A stretch of 64,000 nt of DNA from Paenibacillus sp. VTT E-133291 (GTDB taxonomy: Bacteria > Bacillota > Bacilli > Paenibacillales > Paenibacillaceae), in assembly GCF_002264395.1 (NCBI RefSeq), contig NZ_NFVA01000004.1, positions 1-64,000 of the forward strand. The letters are read 5' to 3'. Made by a program: the position numbers and the translations under genes. Positions 48,553-56,843 of this stretch are shown piece by piece; positions within the stretch are counted from its first letter, which is position 1; each line of letters starts with the position of its first letter. Under the pieces are notes generated by a model. That model saw nothing but the letters and a program-made list of their open reading frames with translations. It was not told the origin of the DNA and did no database searches.

Positions 48553-49734
48553 ATGAAAAAATATGCAGCACCATCTTTACTGCTAATGATTGTTCTTGTG
48601 GCTTTTCCGCAAATCAGTGAGACGATCTACACTCCATCGTTGCCGGATATTGCGGTAGCACTTGGGGTCTCTAATAGTTCTGTACAATTAACATTAAGTA
48701 TCTATTTTATCGGATTTGCTTTAGGTGTTTTGTGTTGGGGTTGGCTCTCTGATTTCATCGGACGGAGACCTGCCATGCTGGTTGGCCTCATTGTATATGG
48801 TATTGGATGCTTGATGTGTTTTAACTCGGAATCCATTACTCTACTTCTGGTCAGCCGTTTCATTCAAGCGTTTGGGGCAGCGACAGGCTCAATCATTACA
48901 CAAACGATTCTTCGTGAGAGTGTATCCGGAAATAAGCGGCATGCCATGTTTGCCCAAATCTCGGCGGTGATTGCGTTTACTCCAGCCGTAGGGCCTCTTA
49001 TTGGCGGATTCGTGGATCAAGCTTTTGGCTTTCGGGCGGTTTTCTTTACACTAGTAACGATGAGTGTGTTGTTATTTGTATATGCTTTTTGGAAGCTGCC
49101 AGAAACGACTGATGTTTCCGCGAGAAAAAAGGTGGCTATTCTACCTATCGTTAAAAGAATGCTCTCATTGCCACGTGTACTGGTGTTTGGGTTACTGATC
49201 GGGGGCATCAATGGAGTTTTATTTAGCTATTATGCAGAAGCACCCTTTATATTTATTGAACACTTTAACATTTCACCGGGAGTATATGGTTTTCTAGGTA
49301 TTGTTGTGGCTTTGGCATCGATAGTGGGAGCGATGATGTCCAAGAGATTATTGAGTCTCTATGCCGCAGAAAAAATAATTCACATCGGCTGTCTAGTCAT
49401 GGCTACCGGTTCCTTACTATTAACATTAGTATGTAGTCTCGGAACGTTGCCGGATATGATACTGATCGTATGTATCTTGGTAACCCTTTTTGTCATGTTA
49501 ATGGGGGCCGGTATCGCCTTACCTAATTGTCTAAGTCTTGCGCTTGTCAATTTTCAGGATGTTGTGGGAACAGCAGGTGCGATCTTCAGCTTGGGATATT
49601 ACTTATTAGTTAGTTTGGCGACATGGGGAATGAGCGCCCTGCATAATGGTTCATTACTGACGATGCCCATCTATTTCTTAGGGATTAGCGGCGGAATGTG
49701 GTTATTAAGTAGAAAGTTTATTGTAGCGGAATAG
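48553..49734 (+). CDS. MFS multidrug exporter, Bcr/CflA type
   Basis: 393 residues, twelve membrane helices. Hallmarks of the Bcr/CflA group: IYTPSLPDIAVALGVSNSSV at the start, GWLSDFIGRRPAMLVGLIVY (loop 2-3 motif), and ASRF-like VSRFIQAFGAATGSIITQTI with helix-5 motif IAFTPAVGPLIGGFVDQAFG. Proton-coupled export of drugs such as bicyclomycin or chloramphenicol, or of cysteine-like metabolites. GGAGGG RBS. Monocistronic, with a strong terminator. Confidence 0.93.
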   Translation: MKKYAAPSLLLMIVLVAFPQISETIYTPSLPDIAVALGVSNSSVQLTLSIYFIGFALGVLCWGWLSDFIGRRPAMLVGLIVYGIGCLMCFNSESITLLLVSRFIQAFGAATGSIITQTILRESVSGNKRHAMFAQISAVIAFTPAVGPLIGGFVDQAFGFRAVFFTLVTMSVLLFVYAFWKLPETTDVSARKKVAILPIVKRMLSLPRVLVFGLLIGGINGVLFSYYAEAPFIFIEHFNISPGVYGFLGIVVALASIVGAMMSKRLLSLYAAEKIIHIGCLVMATGSLLLTLVCSLGTLPDMILIVCILVTLFVMLMGAGIALPNCLSLALVNFQDVVGTAGAIFSLGYYLLVSLATWGMSALHNGSLLTMPIYFLGISGGMWLLSRKFIVAE

Positions 49735-49792
49735 AATTTTTATAAGTGATTTGCAAAGAGAAGGTATGGAACGGGGCATCCATATAATAATG

Positions 49793-49830
49793 GCAGTCTG
49801 GAACCTTTTGAGTTCCGGACTGCTTTTTAT
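49793..49830. terminator. Terminator between MFS and lipid kinase genes
   Basis: GCAGTCTGGAAC (49793-49804) pairs with GTTCCGGACTGC (49812-49823), one wobble, followed by TTTTTAT. Confidence 0.82.
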
Positions 49831-49833
49831 TTG

Positions 49834-50724
49834 TTAGTCCACTTCCGGCACAATGACTTGGATATGACGAGGGAGAACACTTAGCGAAATTGGTAAAATC
49901 GGACCTTCTTCACCATCCACATTGGTTCTTACAGCTTCTGGAGAGCTTACAGTTACATTTTGGGCCGTGAAATAGACAACGTCTTTATGATCCTTAAGAC
50001 TGCCAAGTAATAAAGAAATACTGGCTGTAATGGTATTGAGTATACTGAGGTCTTGAATAATAAAACAGTGAAGCAGACCATCGTCAACCGCAGCATCAGG
50101 GATCAGATTCTCGAATCCGCCAACGGAGTTGGTTAACACGGCGAGAAAAAGCGGGGAATCGCCTTGCCATGTTTTCTCGTCATAATGAATAACAAGAGGG
50201 TGCGGGGAAGTGCTTGTAAGTTGTTTTAGGCCTTCTTTCAAATATGCCAATGAGCCGAGCTTGGTTTTCTCTTCGATTGTTACGGAGGATAAGGATCCGG
50301 CGATTGAACCTACGGCAACAACATTTCCGAATAAGCGGTCATTCAAGCAACCAATATCTACTGTCTTTACGTTAGAGGAAGCAAGAGTTTGAATGGCTAT
50401 TTCGGGATTCAATGGAATCTGTAACGCGCGGGCAAAATCATTAACTGTTCCTAAAGGGACTACACCTAACTTTGGGTGTTGTTTCTGATTCATAAGACCA
50501 TTAATGGTCTCGTGAAGTGTGCCGTCCCCGCCAATGGAGACGACTAAATCGTAACACTCCTCACAGGCAGTGATACAATAACGAGTTGCATCTAGTTCTT
50601 TTGCCGTCTCCTTGATTGTAACCAAGTAGCCTTGATCAGCTAGAACTCTTTCTGCATATCTGACATATTCGCCAGCTTCTTCTTTACCAGATGAGGGGTT
50701 AATAATAATCATAGCTTGCGGCAT
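49834..50724 (-). CDS. YegS/BmrU/DgkB-type diacylglycerol or lipid kinase
   Basis: 296 residues. Catalytic DAGKc domain: IIINPSSGKEEAGEY at the start, VSIGGDGTLHETINGLM (the GGDGT nucleotide motif) near residue 65, and LGVVPLGTVNDFARALQI. The C-terminal beta-sandwich has VDDGLLHCFIIQDLS and ends with NVDGEEG. Phosphorylates diacylglycerol or a related lipid with ATP at the membrane face. In Gram-positives DgkB recycles diacylglycerol from lipoteichoic acid synthesis; assignment to that exact role is uncertain. Monocistronic. Confidence 0.92.
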   Translation of the reverse strand: MPQAMIIINPSSGKEEAGEYVRYAERVLADQGYLVTIKETAKELDATRYCITACEECYDLVVSIGGDGTLHETINGLMNQKQHPKLGVVPLGTVNDFARALQIPLNPEIAIQTLASSNVKTVDIGCLNDRLFGNVVAVGSIAGSLSSVTIEEKTKLGSLAYLKEGLKQLTSTSPHPLVIHYDEKTWQGDSPLFLAVLTNSVGGFENLIPDAAVDDGLLHCFIIQDLSILNTITASISLLLGSLKDHKDVVYFTAQNVTVSSPEAVRTNVDGEEGPILPISLSVLPRHIQVIVPEVD

Positions 50725-50808
50725 AGGGATTATCCTCTCTTATTCAATCTAATACCTATTAGATGATTACCCCAAAGTGGTATAGCAGAAATCATAACAA
50801 CCTAAAAA

Positions 50809-50847
50809 AGGTGAGCAAGAACGACCTAAGTCGCCTTACTCACCTAT
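50809..50847 (-). terminator. Terminator of guaC
   Basis: AGGTGAG (50809-50815) pairs with CTCACCT (50839-50845); an inner CGAC/GTCG and AAG/TT extend the hairpin. On the minus strand it is followed by TTTTTTAGG. Confidence 0.78.
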
Positions 50848-50880
50848 TTATATATACATAATTCTTATATTTCTTCTGGA

Positions 50881-51864
50881 TTAATAGACCTTGTCACCAT
50901 TAAAAATGGAATTCTTAACGATAACATAATCGACTTTACGAATGGCTTCTAATTTATTGCCCCCAGCATAAGAAATCGAGGACTGAAGATCCTGCTCCAT
51001 CTCTCTCAAGGTTTCTGCTAAAGCGCCTTTGTGTTCGACAACTATTTTTTTGCCCTCAACATTCTTCTTTTCACCTTTTTGGTATTCAGAAGCGGAGCCA
51101 AAGTACTCTTTATACAGCTTTCCATCGATCTCGATGGTATCACCAGGAGATTCTTCATGCCCGGCAAATAGGGACCCGATCATGACCATAGAAGCGCCAA
51201 ATCTAATAGATTTGGCGATATCCCCATGTGTCCGAATACCTCCGTCAGCGATAATAGGCTTACTTGCAGCTTTGGCACACAAGCGTAGTGCTGCTAATTG
51301 CCAGCCACCTGTTCCGAATCCTGTCTTAATCTTCGTGATACATACTTTCCCTGGCCCAATTCCCACTTTAGTAGCGTCGGCCCCAGCGTTCTCTAATTCT
51401 CTAACGCCTTCAGGAGTTCCCACGTTTCCGGCAATAACAAAACTAGCAGGTAAATACTGTTTAATATGTTTGATCATTCGAATAACAGCCTCGGAATGAC
51501 CGTGTGCAATATCGATTGTAATGAATTCTGGAATCAACTGCTCGTTAGCTAATTGTTCAACGAAATCATATTCTTCTTCTTTGACTCCGACACTAATGGA
51601 TGCGATTAATCCACGGGCGTGCATGTCTTTGATGAAAGACGTACGTTTCTCCGGTTCAAAACGATGCATAATGTAGAAGTAGCCATTTTCCGCTAAGTAG
51701 CTGGCGATCTTCTCATCTATGATGGTTTGCATATTTGCGGGTACTACAGGTAATTTAAAAGTATGACCACCTAAGGTGATTGTTGTATCACACTCCGAAC
51801 GGCTATTTACGATACATTTTGCAGGAATTAACTGAATATCTTCATAATCGAATACTTTTTTCAT
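50881..51864 (-). CDS. guaC: GMP reductase
   Basis: 327 residues from ATG 51864 (TTAGAGG upstream; a GTG three codons earlier overlaps it). IMPDH/GMPR barrel: [20 protein letters not shown] at the start, [10 protein letters not shown], the nucleophile loop [15 protein letters not shown], and [18 protein letters not shown] with [19 protein letters not shown]. Short GMPR type without CBS domains. Converts GMP to IMP and ammonia using NADPH, rebalancing purine pools. A PurR-box-like dyad lies just upstream; no purine riboswitch was seen. Confidence 0.96.
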   Translation of the reverse strand: MKKVFDYEDIQLIPAKCIVNSRSECDTTITLGGHTFKLPVVPANMQTIIDEKIASYLAENGYFYIMHRFEPEKRTSFIKDMHARGLIASISVGVKEEEYDFVEQLANEQLIPEFITIDIAHGHSEAVIRMIKHIKQYLPASFVIAGNVGTPEGVRELENAGADATKVGIGPGKVCITKIKTGFGTGGWQLAALRLCAKAASKPIIADGGIRTHGDIAKSIRFGASMVMIGSLFAGHEESPGDTIEIDGKLYKEYFGSASEYQKGEKKNVEGKKIVVEHKGALAETLREMEQDLQSSISYAGGNKLEAIRKVDYVIVKNSIFNGDKVY

Positions 51865-51882
51865 TATATACACCTCTAAATG

Positions 51883-51917
51883 CGAACATTATAGTATTTT
51901 GGTTTGTTTATTGTTCG
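51883..51917 (-). promoter_or_regulatory. PurR-box-like dyad upstream of guaC
   Basis: CGAACATTA (51883-51891) and TATTGTTCG (51909-51917) are inverted PurBox-like arms (CGAAC with AT-rich flank) 17 bases apart, the spacing known for Bacillus PurR operators. A minus-strand TATAAT (51889-51894) lies in the proximal arm, so PurR binding would cover the promoter. The rest of 51918-52082 holds a further lone CCGAAC (51951) but no gene. Confidence 0.65.
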
Positions 51918-52081
51918 TCCACTTTGTAATGTACAGCATTCCGAACAAGAAGTCAAAATTCTAGTACATTATGGTGTGAATTGGACTTAATTATACAAAC
52001 GATTTAGTGTACGGATTATGATTCATATAAAAAAATAGTTGTTTAGAGGTCATCGAGCGATTCAAGCTTTATAGACAAAGA

Positions 52082-52125
52082 AAAACCCCTTCTGCAGTTT
52101 GTTCAGCGGAAAGGGCTACATTTTT
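52082..52125 (-). terminator. Terminator of the second sigma/anti-sigma operon
   Basis: CCCCTTCTGC (52086-52095) and GCGGAAAGGG pair with a one-base bulge; on the minus strand the hairpin is followed by GTTTTTC. Confidence 0.65.
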
Positions 52126-52134
52126 CTTTGGAAT

Positions 52135-52851
52135 TTATTGTGCTTCTGCCTTGCTTACAGGCACCTGGATTTCATAAGTATCATCAATCCCTGCTAGTTT
52201 GACCTGAAGGGTTAATTCGAACTCATCCGGCAGCTGCTCACCTTCCTCGGGAATTATATCCACCAGAGCAGCATTCTTTTGTACAGTATGATCAGAATTG
52301 ATGATTGGCATCACGCTCATTAAACTTCGCTCACCGTTCACCAGAACGATAAATTCTTCTGTCACCAGAAGACCTCTTTCCCGATTTTCCCAGTGTCCAA
52401 TTAACTGATCGTCCGTCGTGGTTACTCCCTCGCGTTCAAGGGCAATCGACAGGCGGCTTCCATCGTGGTAAGCCTCAGAGACTTTCAGTGTTACTCCTTC
52501 ATGGGTATCGCTGATGCCGAGCTTGGTAATAAGGCCATTCTCTGCAGCCAACTTCAGCCCATTATCCACGTTATTATTGAACAGACTGCCTATGACAGGA
52601 ATTTGTCCCAGTGTATCTGCCATAGCGGGTGAGATAAAGCCAGTGCTGATAATCCCTAGACCAAGTGCAGCTGCTGTAGTGGCGGCGATTAATGTTTTCT
52701 TAAACATACGTCCTCGTTTAGTGGTTTTATTCATGGGATTCTCTCCTATCCGGTTCATAATTTGTGTACTAAGGCTATACTGTGGCGTCCCGGTTTCCCG
52801 GATCATGCTTTCAATTTGTTCCATTTGTCTGTCATTCGTTGGATTGCGCAA
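52135..52851 (-). CDS. Second DUF4179 transmembrane anti-sigma factor
   Basis: About 238 residues from TTG 52851 (AGGCGG five bases upstream), overlapping the sigma stop by 20 bases; an ATG nine codons later has no RBS. Short cytoplasmic region, membrane helix at ~55-75 (LIAATTAAALGLGIISTGFI), then ectodomain ADTLGQIPVIGSLFNNNVDN, SDTHEGVTLKVSEAYHDGSR, closely paralleling the anti-sigma at 8698..9855. It lacks the C-terminal DUF5643-like domain of that protein and ends after VKLAGIDDTYEIQVPVSKAE. Holds the cognate ECF sigma at the membrane. Confidence 0.82.
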   Translation of the reverse strand: MRNPTNDRQMEQIESMIRETGTPQYSLSTQIMNRIGENPMNKTTKRGRMFKKTLIAATTAAALGLGIISTGFISPAMADTLGQIPVIGSLFNNNVDNGLKLAAENGLITKLGISDTHEGVTLKVSEAYHDGSRLSIALEREGVTTTDDQLIGHWENRERGLLVTEEFIVLVNGERSLMSVMPIINSDHTVQKNAALVDIIPEEGEQLPDEFELTLQVKLAGIDDTYEIQVPVSKAEAQ

Positions 52852-53413
52852 ATAATCCGCCTGCCCTTCGTTGTTTATTGGCTTGTTCCATGAGCTTCTG
52901 GCGCAAGCGCTGATATTTTTTTCGTACGGTTGCTGCCTTACAGTCCATGATTTGACCAATCTCTTCAAAATTGTATTGCTCCACTGCTTTCAGCAATAGA
53001 ATGTGCCTTTCCTCTGAAGTGAGATAGGTCAGTAACTCAGTTAAAGGCGATTCCGGCTCTGGAATGTGCTCCGTGGCTTCCTCCTGTTGTTTGAAGTACG
53101 ATACAATCTTTAACCTTCGATGCTGTTTCTTTAGCAGGTTTAGGCTGTGATGATAGGCAAGCTTGTACAACCATGCAGAGAAGGAGACAGTAGGCTCATA
53201 ACGGTGAATATCTTGATAAGCTTTGATGAATATTTCTTGAACGGCATCTTGAGCTTCTTCCCGGTTTTTGAGCAGATGATAGCAATAGATGTACATGGGT
53301 TTTTCAAATCTGTGGATGATAGATGTATAAGCCTCATGATTTCCCGACTTAACCAGTGAAACAGCGGCCTCTATTTGCTCTGTAGCAGCGCCGCTAGGTC
53401 TAGCTTCTTCCAA
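52832..53413 (-). CDS. ECF RNA polymerase sigma factor (SigV/SigX-like)
   Basis: 193 residues starting at TTG 53413 with an ideal AGGAGGTGAT seven bases upstream. Region 2: HEAYTSIIHRFEKPMYIYCY and REEAQDAVQEIFIKAYQDIH; region 4: LTSEERHILLLKAVEQYNFE, then EIGQIMDCKAATVRKKYQRL. Operon with the DUF4179 anti-sigma. Diverges from the fused kinase-regulator gene over 220 bases holding a TGTAAC-N17-GTTACA dyad. Confidence 0.93.
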   Translation of the reverse strand: MEEARPSGAATEQIEAAVSLVKSGNHEAYTSIIHRFEKPMYIYCYHLLKNREEAQDAVQEIFIKAYQDIHRYEPTVSFSAWLYKLAYHHSLNLLKKQHRRLKIVSYFKQQEEATEHIPEPESPLTELLTYLTSEERHILLLKAVEQYNFEEIGQIMDCKAATVRKKYQRLRQKLMEQANKQRRAGGLFAQSNE

Positions 53414-53560
53414 GCGATCACCTCCTTTGCTTTTCGTTTATATAACAATTTCAAGTCGTTGATTTGTGACATTGTTTTGTTTAGAATCTCAGAGACGTCG
53501 ATAGTGACCTCTATGGAATTTGTAGCATCAGCATAAATGTCATTCCAACTCATGACCTTT

Positions 53561-53596
53561 TGTAACTAGTAAGGTCCCAGGGGGTTACACTATAAT
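53561..53596. promoter_or_regulatory. Dyad and -10 between the ECF sigma and fused kinase-regulator genes
   Basis: TGTAAC (53561-53566) and GTTACA (53584-53589) form a perfect inverted repeat with a 17-bp spacer. TATAAT (53591-53596) follows directly as the likely -10 of the kinase-regulator gene; no good -35 is present, which suits an activator binding the dyad. Read on the minus strand, TGTAAC could instead be an ECF -35. Confidence 0.5.
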
Positions 53597-53633
53597 AAAG
53601 GTCAAGTCAGCACAGTATATAGGGGGCAATGTC

Positions 53634-55421
53634 TTGTTTAATCTGGTCAAACAGTGGTTCTGGTACGATTGGCTCGTCCTCCTGTTTCGGATTTGTTTTT
53701 CTACTTCTTTATTGATTACCATGTGTTATCTTTCGGATAATTTTACGATTCCTTTTTGGATCGCGTTTGTTTGGGGCTTGATCGCTTTTTCAGTGCCTTG
53801 GTTCTGTTTGCAGCTGCATTATAAATATTATCTGATTGCGGAGATCCTTCTATCGGGTGGTCTATGTTTATATTTGGCTGCGCTATTTCCTGAATCCTAT
53901 GTAACTTTTTTACCTACTGCCTTTATGATTGCTAGCAATAGTGCACAGAAGTCTTATCGTTGGTCAGCACCGATTACGGTTATTTTGATTCCAATTCTGT
54001 TGTCTAGGTTGTCACAGCAAGTGGATGCTGTATCGATGATCTTGAATATTGGCTTGGTGTATACGCTTGGCTTCGCCTTTCATTTACTGATGGTCAATCA
54101 CAAGCAGAGCGGAATCATTAAGGATCAGAATGCGGTCTTGGAGCAGTATATCTCACAAGTCGAGCGTATGACACTTCTGGAAGAACGAGATCGGTTGTCC
54201 AAAGATCTGCATGATACGGTGGGGCATTCTTATACATCCATTCTTATGGGGCTAGAGACTTTACGTACGGAGGTGAACACTTCGGACGGGGCGCAAAAGA
54301 TAGATGCCTTGTTAAAACTAACTCGCCATGGCCTAGATGACGTTCGGAGATATTTGCACCAAGTGGGTTCTTCGCAGGATTCGTTGACGCTTATACAGTC
54401 TCTGCAGAAATTAGTGGATGATTTTCAAACCTTCTCTAAGGTTAAGATTCGCCTAAGAACGTTCGGAGAGGCCTACACAGTATCCAAGCAGGCTCAAATG
54501 ACATTATACAGATGTCTCCAAGAGTCAATAACCAACGCTGTACGTCATGGTCAAGCCAGTGAAATTGTCATTAGTCTCCATTACGAAGAGAAGTTGATCC
54601 GGCTGGATGTGCAGGATAATGGATTAGGCGCAGAGGATTTAACAGCAGGGTTTGGTCTGAACGCGATGAAGGAACGAGCTTCTAACTTGCAAGGGCAAGT
54701 GTATGTTTATTCAAAGTTAGGAGAAGGGACCTTAGTGACCTGTAGTTTGCCGAGGCTTGAAGAGATACAGGAGGAAACGGTCCGCTTACTACTGGTAGAT
54801 GATCAGCCTTATATCCGGGATAGTCTGCGAATTATTTTAGAGCAGGAACCCGATTTTGAGATCATAGGTTTAGCAGAGAATGGTGAGCAAGCAGTAAGCT
54901 TCTGCGAACAGGATCAACCTCACGTGGTGCTAATGGACTTAAATATGCCAGACATGGACGGTGCGGAAGCAACGAAGCTTATTAAGCAAAAGTGGCCAGG
55001 GGTACGCGTGCTGATCCTGACTACTTTTCAAGAAACAGATTTGGCAGTCGAAGCACTGCAAAACGGGGCAGATGGCTACTTGTTAAAGTCTACTGAAACG
55101 CAGGAGCTATTCGAAGGGATACGTCTCGTACATCGGGGTGTGAAGATGATAACACCAGCTATTACGAATGTATTAATTGATCATTATGAGATGCACCCAA
55201 CATCTGAAGCGCAGACTGAGCAGAGTAATGAGTATGGGCTGACCCCGCGCGAGCTGGAAATTCTAGAATGCCTGTCAAAGGGCATGCGTTATAAGTCTAT
55301 TGCAGCTAAATTGTATTTGTCCGATGGCACGGTGAGAAATTACGCTTCTACCATCTATGCTAAGCTAGGTGTACGGAATCGCGAAGAGGCTGTTGAGAAA
55401 GCCTTTGGTACTTTGGAATAA
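53634..55421 (+). CDS. Fused DesK/LiaS-type histidine kinase and NarL-type response regulator
   Basis: 595 residues starting at TTG 53634 (AGGGGG seven bases upstream). Five or so membrane helices (~15-155), HisKA_3 with LLEERDRLSKDLHDTVGH (phospho-His193), HATPase with QESITNAVRHG and QDNGLGAEDL; at ~380 it runs straight into a receiver domain (LLLVDDQ, Asp434 in VVLMDLNMP, Lys in YLLKS) and a LuxR/NarL helix-turn-helix (LTPRELEILECLSKGMRYKS to the end). Kinase and output are normally separate proteins; here a membrane-tethered transcription factor would result. AGGAGG at 54769-54774 sits at the fusion point. Confidence 0.92.
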   Translation: MFNLVKQWFWYDWLVLLFRICFSTSLLITMCYLSDNFTIPFWIAFVWGLIAFSVPWFCLQLHYKYYLIAEILLSGGLCLYLAALFPESYVTFLPTAFMIASNSAQKSYRWSAPITVILIPILLSRLSQQVDAVSMILNIGLVYTLGFAFHLLMVNHKQSGIIKDQNAVLEQYISQVERMTLLEERDRLSKDLHDTVGHSYTSILMGLETLRTEVNTSDGAQKIDALLKLTRHGLDDVRRYLHQVGSSQDSLTLIQSLQKLVDDFQTFSKVKIRLRTFGEAYTVSKQAQMTLYRCLQESITNAVRHGQASEIVISLHYEEKLIRLDVQDNGLGAEDLTAGFGLNAMKERASNLQGQVYVYSKLGEGTLVTCSLPRLEEIQEETVRLLLVDDQPYIRDSLRIILEQEPDFEIIGLAENGEQAVSFCEQDQPHVVLMDLNMPDMDGAEATKLIKQKWPGVRVLILTTFQETDLAVEALQNGADGYLLKSTETQELFEGIRLVHRGVKMITPAITNVLIDHYEMHPTSEAQTEQSNEYGLTPRELEILECLSKGMRYKSIAAKLYLSDGTVRNYASTIYAKLGVRNREEAVEKAFGTLE

Positions 55422-55452
55422 CTAAAACCGAATGATCTGAAATTGAAGCGCG

Positions 55453-55507
55453 AGCACCTTGTTGTCTATATTCCCTTACGGGAGTAGGCAATAGGGTGCT
55501 TTTTTTG
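55453..55507 (+). terminator. Terminator of the fused kinase-regulator gene
   Basis: AGCACCTT (55453-55460) pairs with AGGGTGCT (55493-55500), one wobble, with inner pairing, followed by TTTTTTTG. Confidence 0.78.
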
Positions 55508-55618
55508 TATGAAAAACTGTCATATGACATTACGGCACTGGTCGATTTTACATCAGAAGCGCTAGCATGGGAGTTGCTTAGATGAACAAATTTTTATTGC
55601 AGAGAGGGAGAGAAGAAG

Positions 55619-56215
55619 ATGAATCAAATGATCCGGAAACATGTGAGGAATTTCTGTTTCTTATTAATTACTTTTGCCACAGGGCTGTTTTACCTTTGCT
55701 TCTATTTGGTAGGCATCACCTTTGGAGTTGCAATGTCCTTCACCATAGTAGGGATTCCGATCCTTTATTATGTTTTGCGTTCTACCGAAACCTTTTTACA
55801 GCATGAGCGAATTCGAACGAAAATCTATACGGATATCTCCGTTCGCACGCTTCCAACCCGATCTCAAGAAGAAGGAAGCATGTGGGAAAGGGTTAGGGCA
55901 GAGTTTCTAAATGAACATAACTGGAGAGCGATTATAGGACTGATGCTGCAGGGTATTATCGGAATGCTCAGTCTAATATGTGCAACCCTTTTTTACTTGG
56001 CTCCTATTATTCTTTTGTTCGCACCTGTCTTGTACTTACTCGGCATCTCTTCTATATCGGTATTCGGGATTGAAAATAATACGCTGAGCATCTCACTTTT
56101 TTTCATGCTGTTAGGTGCGTTATTTCTATGGATAGGTGCTTATCTTGGAAACAGTCTGGTAAAGATGATCGGCAGGTATACGCGGCGTTTAGTAAAAGAT
56201 TTTGCTAGAAGATAA
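55619..56215 (+). CDS. Stand-alone putative-sensor (PF13796-like) membrane protein
   Basis: 198 residues with four membrane helices in two pairs: FLLITFATGLFYLCFYLVGI with TIVGIPILYYVLRSTETFLQ, and IIGLMLQGIIGMLSLICATL with LFMLLGALFLWIGAYLGNSL-like end. The loop after the second helix is rich in Arg/Glu. This is the pattern of the putative sensor domain usually found at the N-terminus of DesK-like kinases; here it is free and lies directly after a kinase-regulator fusion. GAGAGAAGAAG serves as RBS. Followed closely by the YkoP-like and deacetylase genes. Confidence 0.7.
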   Translation: MNQMIRKHVRNFCFLLITFATGLFYLCFYLVGITFGVAMSFTIVGIPILYYVLRSTETFLQHERIRTKIYTDISVRTLPTRSQEEGSMWERVRAEFLNEHNWRAIIGLMLQGIIGMLSLICATLFYLAPIILLFAPVLYLLGISSISVFGIENNTLSISLFFMLLGALFLWIGAYLGNSLVKMIGRYTRRLVKDFARR

Positions 56216-56240
56216 ACTTAAACGGGAAGAAGGAAGAATA

Positions 56241-56843
56241 ATGGTAGCTTCAGTTTCATTTATAAAATTATTCTCGCAATCTCTTTGGATGATGTGGGAG
56301 AGCGTATTTGCTGTCATAACCAAATTTCGCAGTCAGTCTGTGCGCACATATGGGATATGTAAATTGGTAGTGGTGAAGTATCACGGGGAAAGTGTGGTCT
56401 GCCAAGATGGGCACCAGATACTTCCCGGTGATTGGGTGGGTGAGCTTCATCTGGATAATCGTCAGGTCGTGCAGCTGACACGTACATTTGGTGCAGATCG
56501 AGCGGGAATCCGTACTGCACGTATGCTCCGTGAGGCTATGAAGGAGATCAGTCGTGATCTGGACAACAATCCAGAACTAAGCAAAGTGCAGGCGTTAACG
56601 GGGATTACGCTACTTCACCGCGGAATCATTCATGGCATAGGGTTTGAGCAGCATCCTATCAAGTCCAAATGGCAGCGGCGATGGTTCGGAATCTATCTTC
56701 GGTTCTTACTTCGGATGCTGCATCCTGAGGGGAAACATCGCGTTGAGGACAGCACGGAGAAGTTGTCTCCTAAGATGCTCGTGCTTAGTAAGCAGTCTTT
56801 GAAAGCACGGTTTGCTCCTCGAAGGAAAGAGGCGGTTTCCTGA
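56241..56843 (+). CDS. YkoP-like protein
   Basis: 200 residues from ATG 56241 (AAGGAAG upstream). No signal peptide; a hydrophobic/aromatic start (SLWMMWESVFAVITKF), then CKLVVVKYHGESVVCQDGHQ, ILPGDWVGELHLDNRQVVQL, and LREAMKEISRDLDNNPELSK. Similar in layout to B. subtilis YkoP, encoded with cell-surface sugar genes; biochemical role unknown. 25 bases after the sensor-like gene; its TGA overlaps the deacetylase ATG by one base (TGATG), so the two are coupled. Confidence 0.7.
   Translation: MVASVSFIKLFSQSLWMMWESVFAVITKFRSQSVRTYGICKLVVVKYHGESVVCQDGHQILPGDWVGELHLDNRQVVQLTRTFGADRAGIRTARMLREAMKEISRDLDNNPELSKVQALTGITLLHRGIIHGIGFEQHPIKSKWQRRWFGIYLRFLLRMLHPEGKHRVEDSTEKLSPKMLVLSKQSLKARFAPRRKEAVS

Noticed and set aside
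51865..52081. Purine riboswitch upstream of guaC
   Set aside because: The conserved purine aptamer joins and loops are absent; the PurR-like dyad explains the region better.
53371..53553. 60-codon ORF on the minus strand overlapping the start of the second ECF sigma gene
   Set aside because: Its end is antiphase to the well-supported sigma start with ideal Shine-Dalgarno, its own RBS is weak, and it resembles no family; more likely leader sequence.
55582..55806. 74-codon ORF overlapping the sensor-like gene
   Set aside because: Out-of-frame shadow; the 55619 frame has coherent membrane helices and family similarity.
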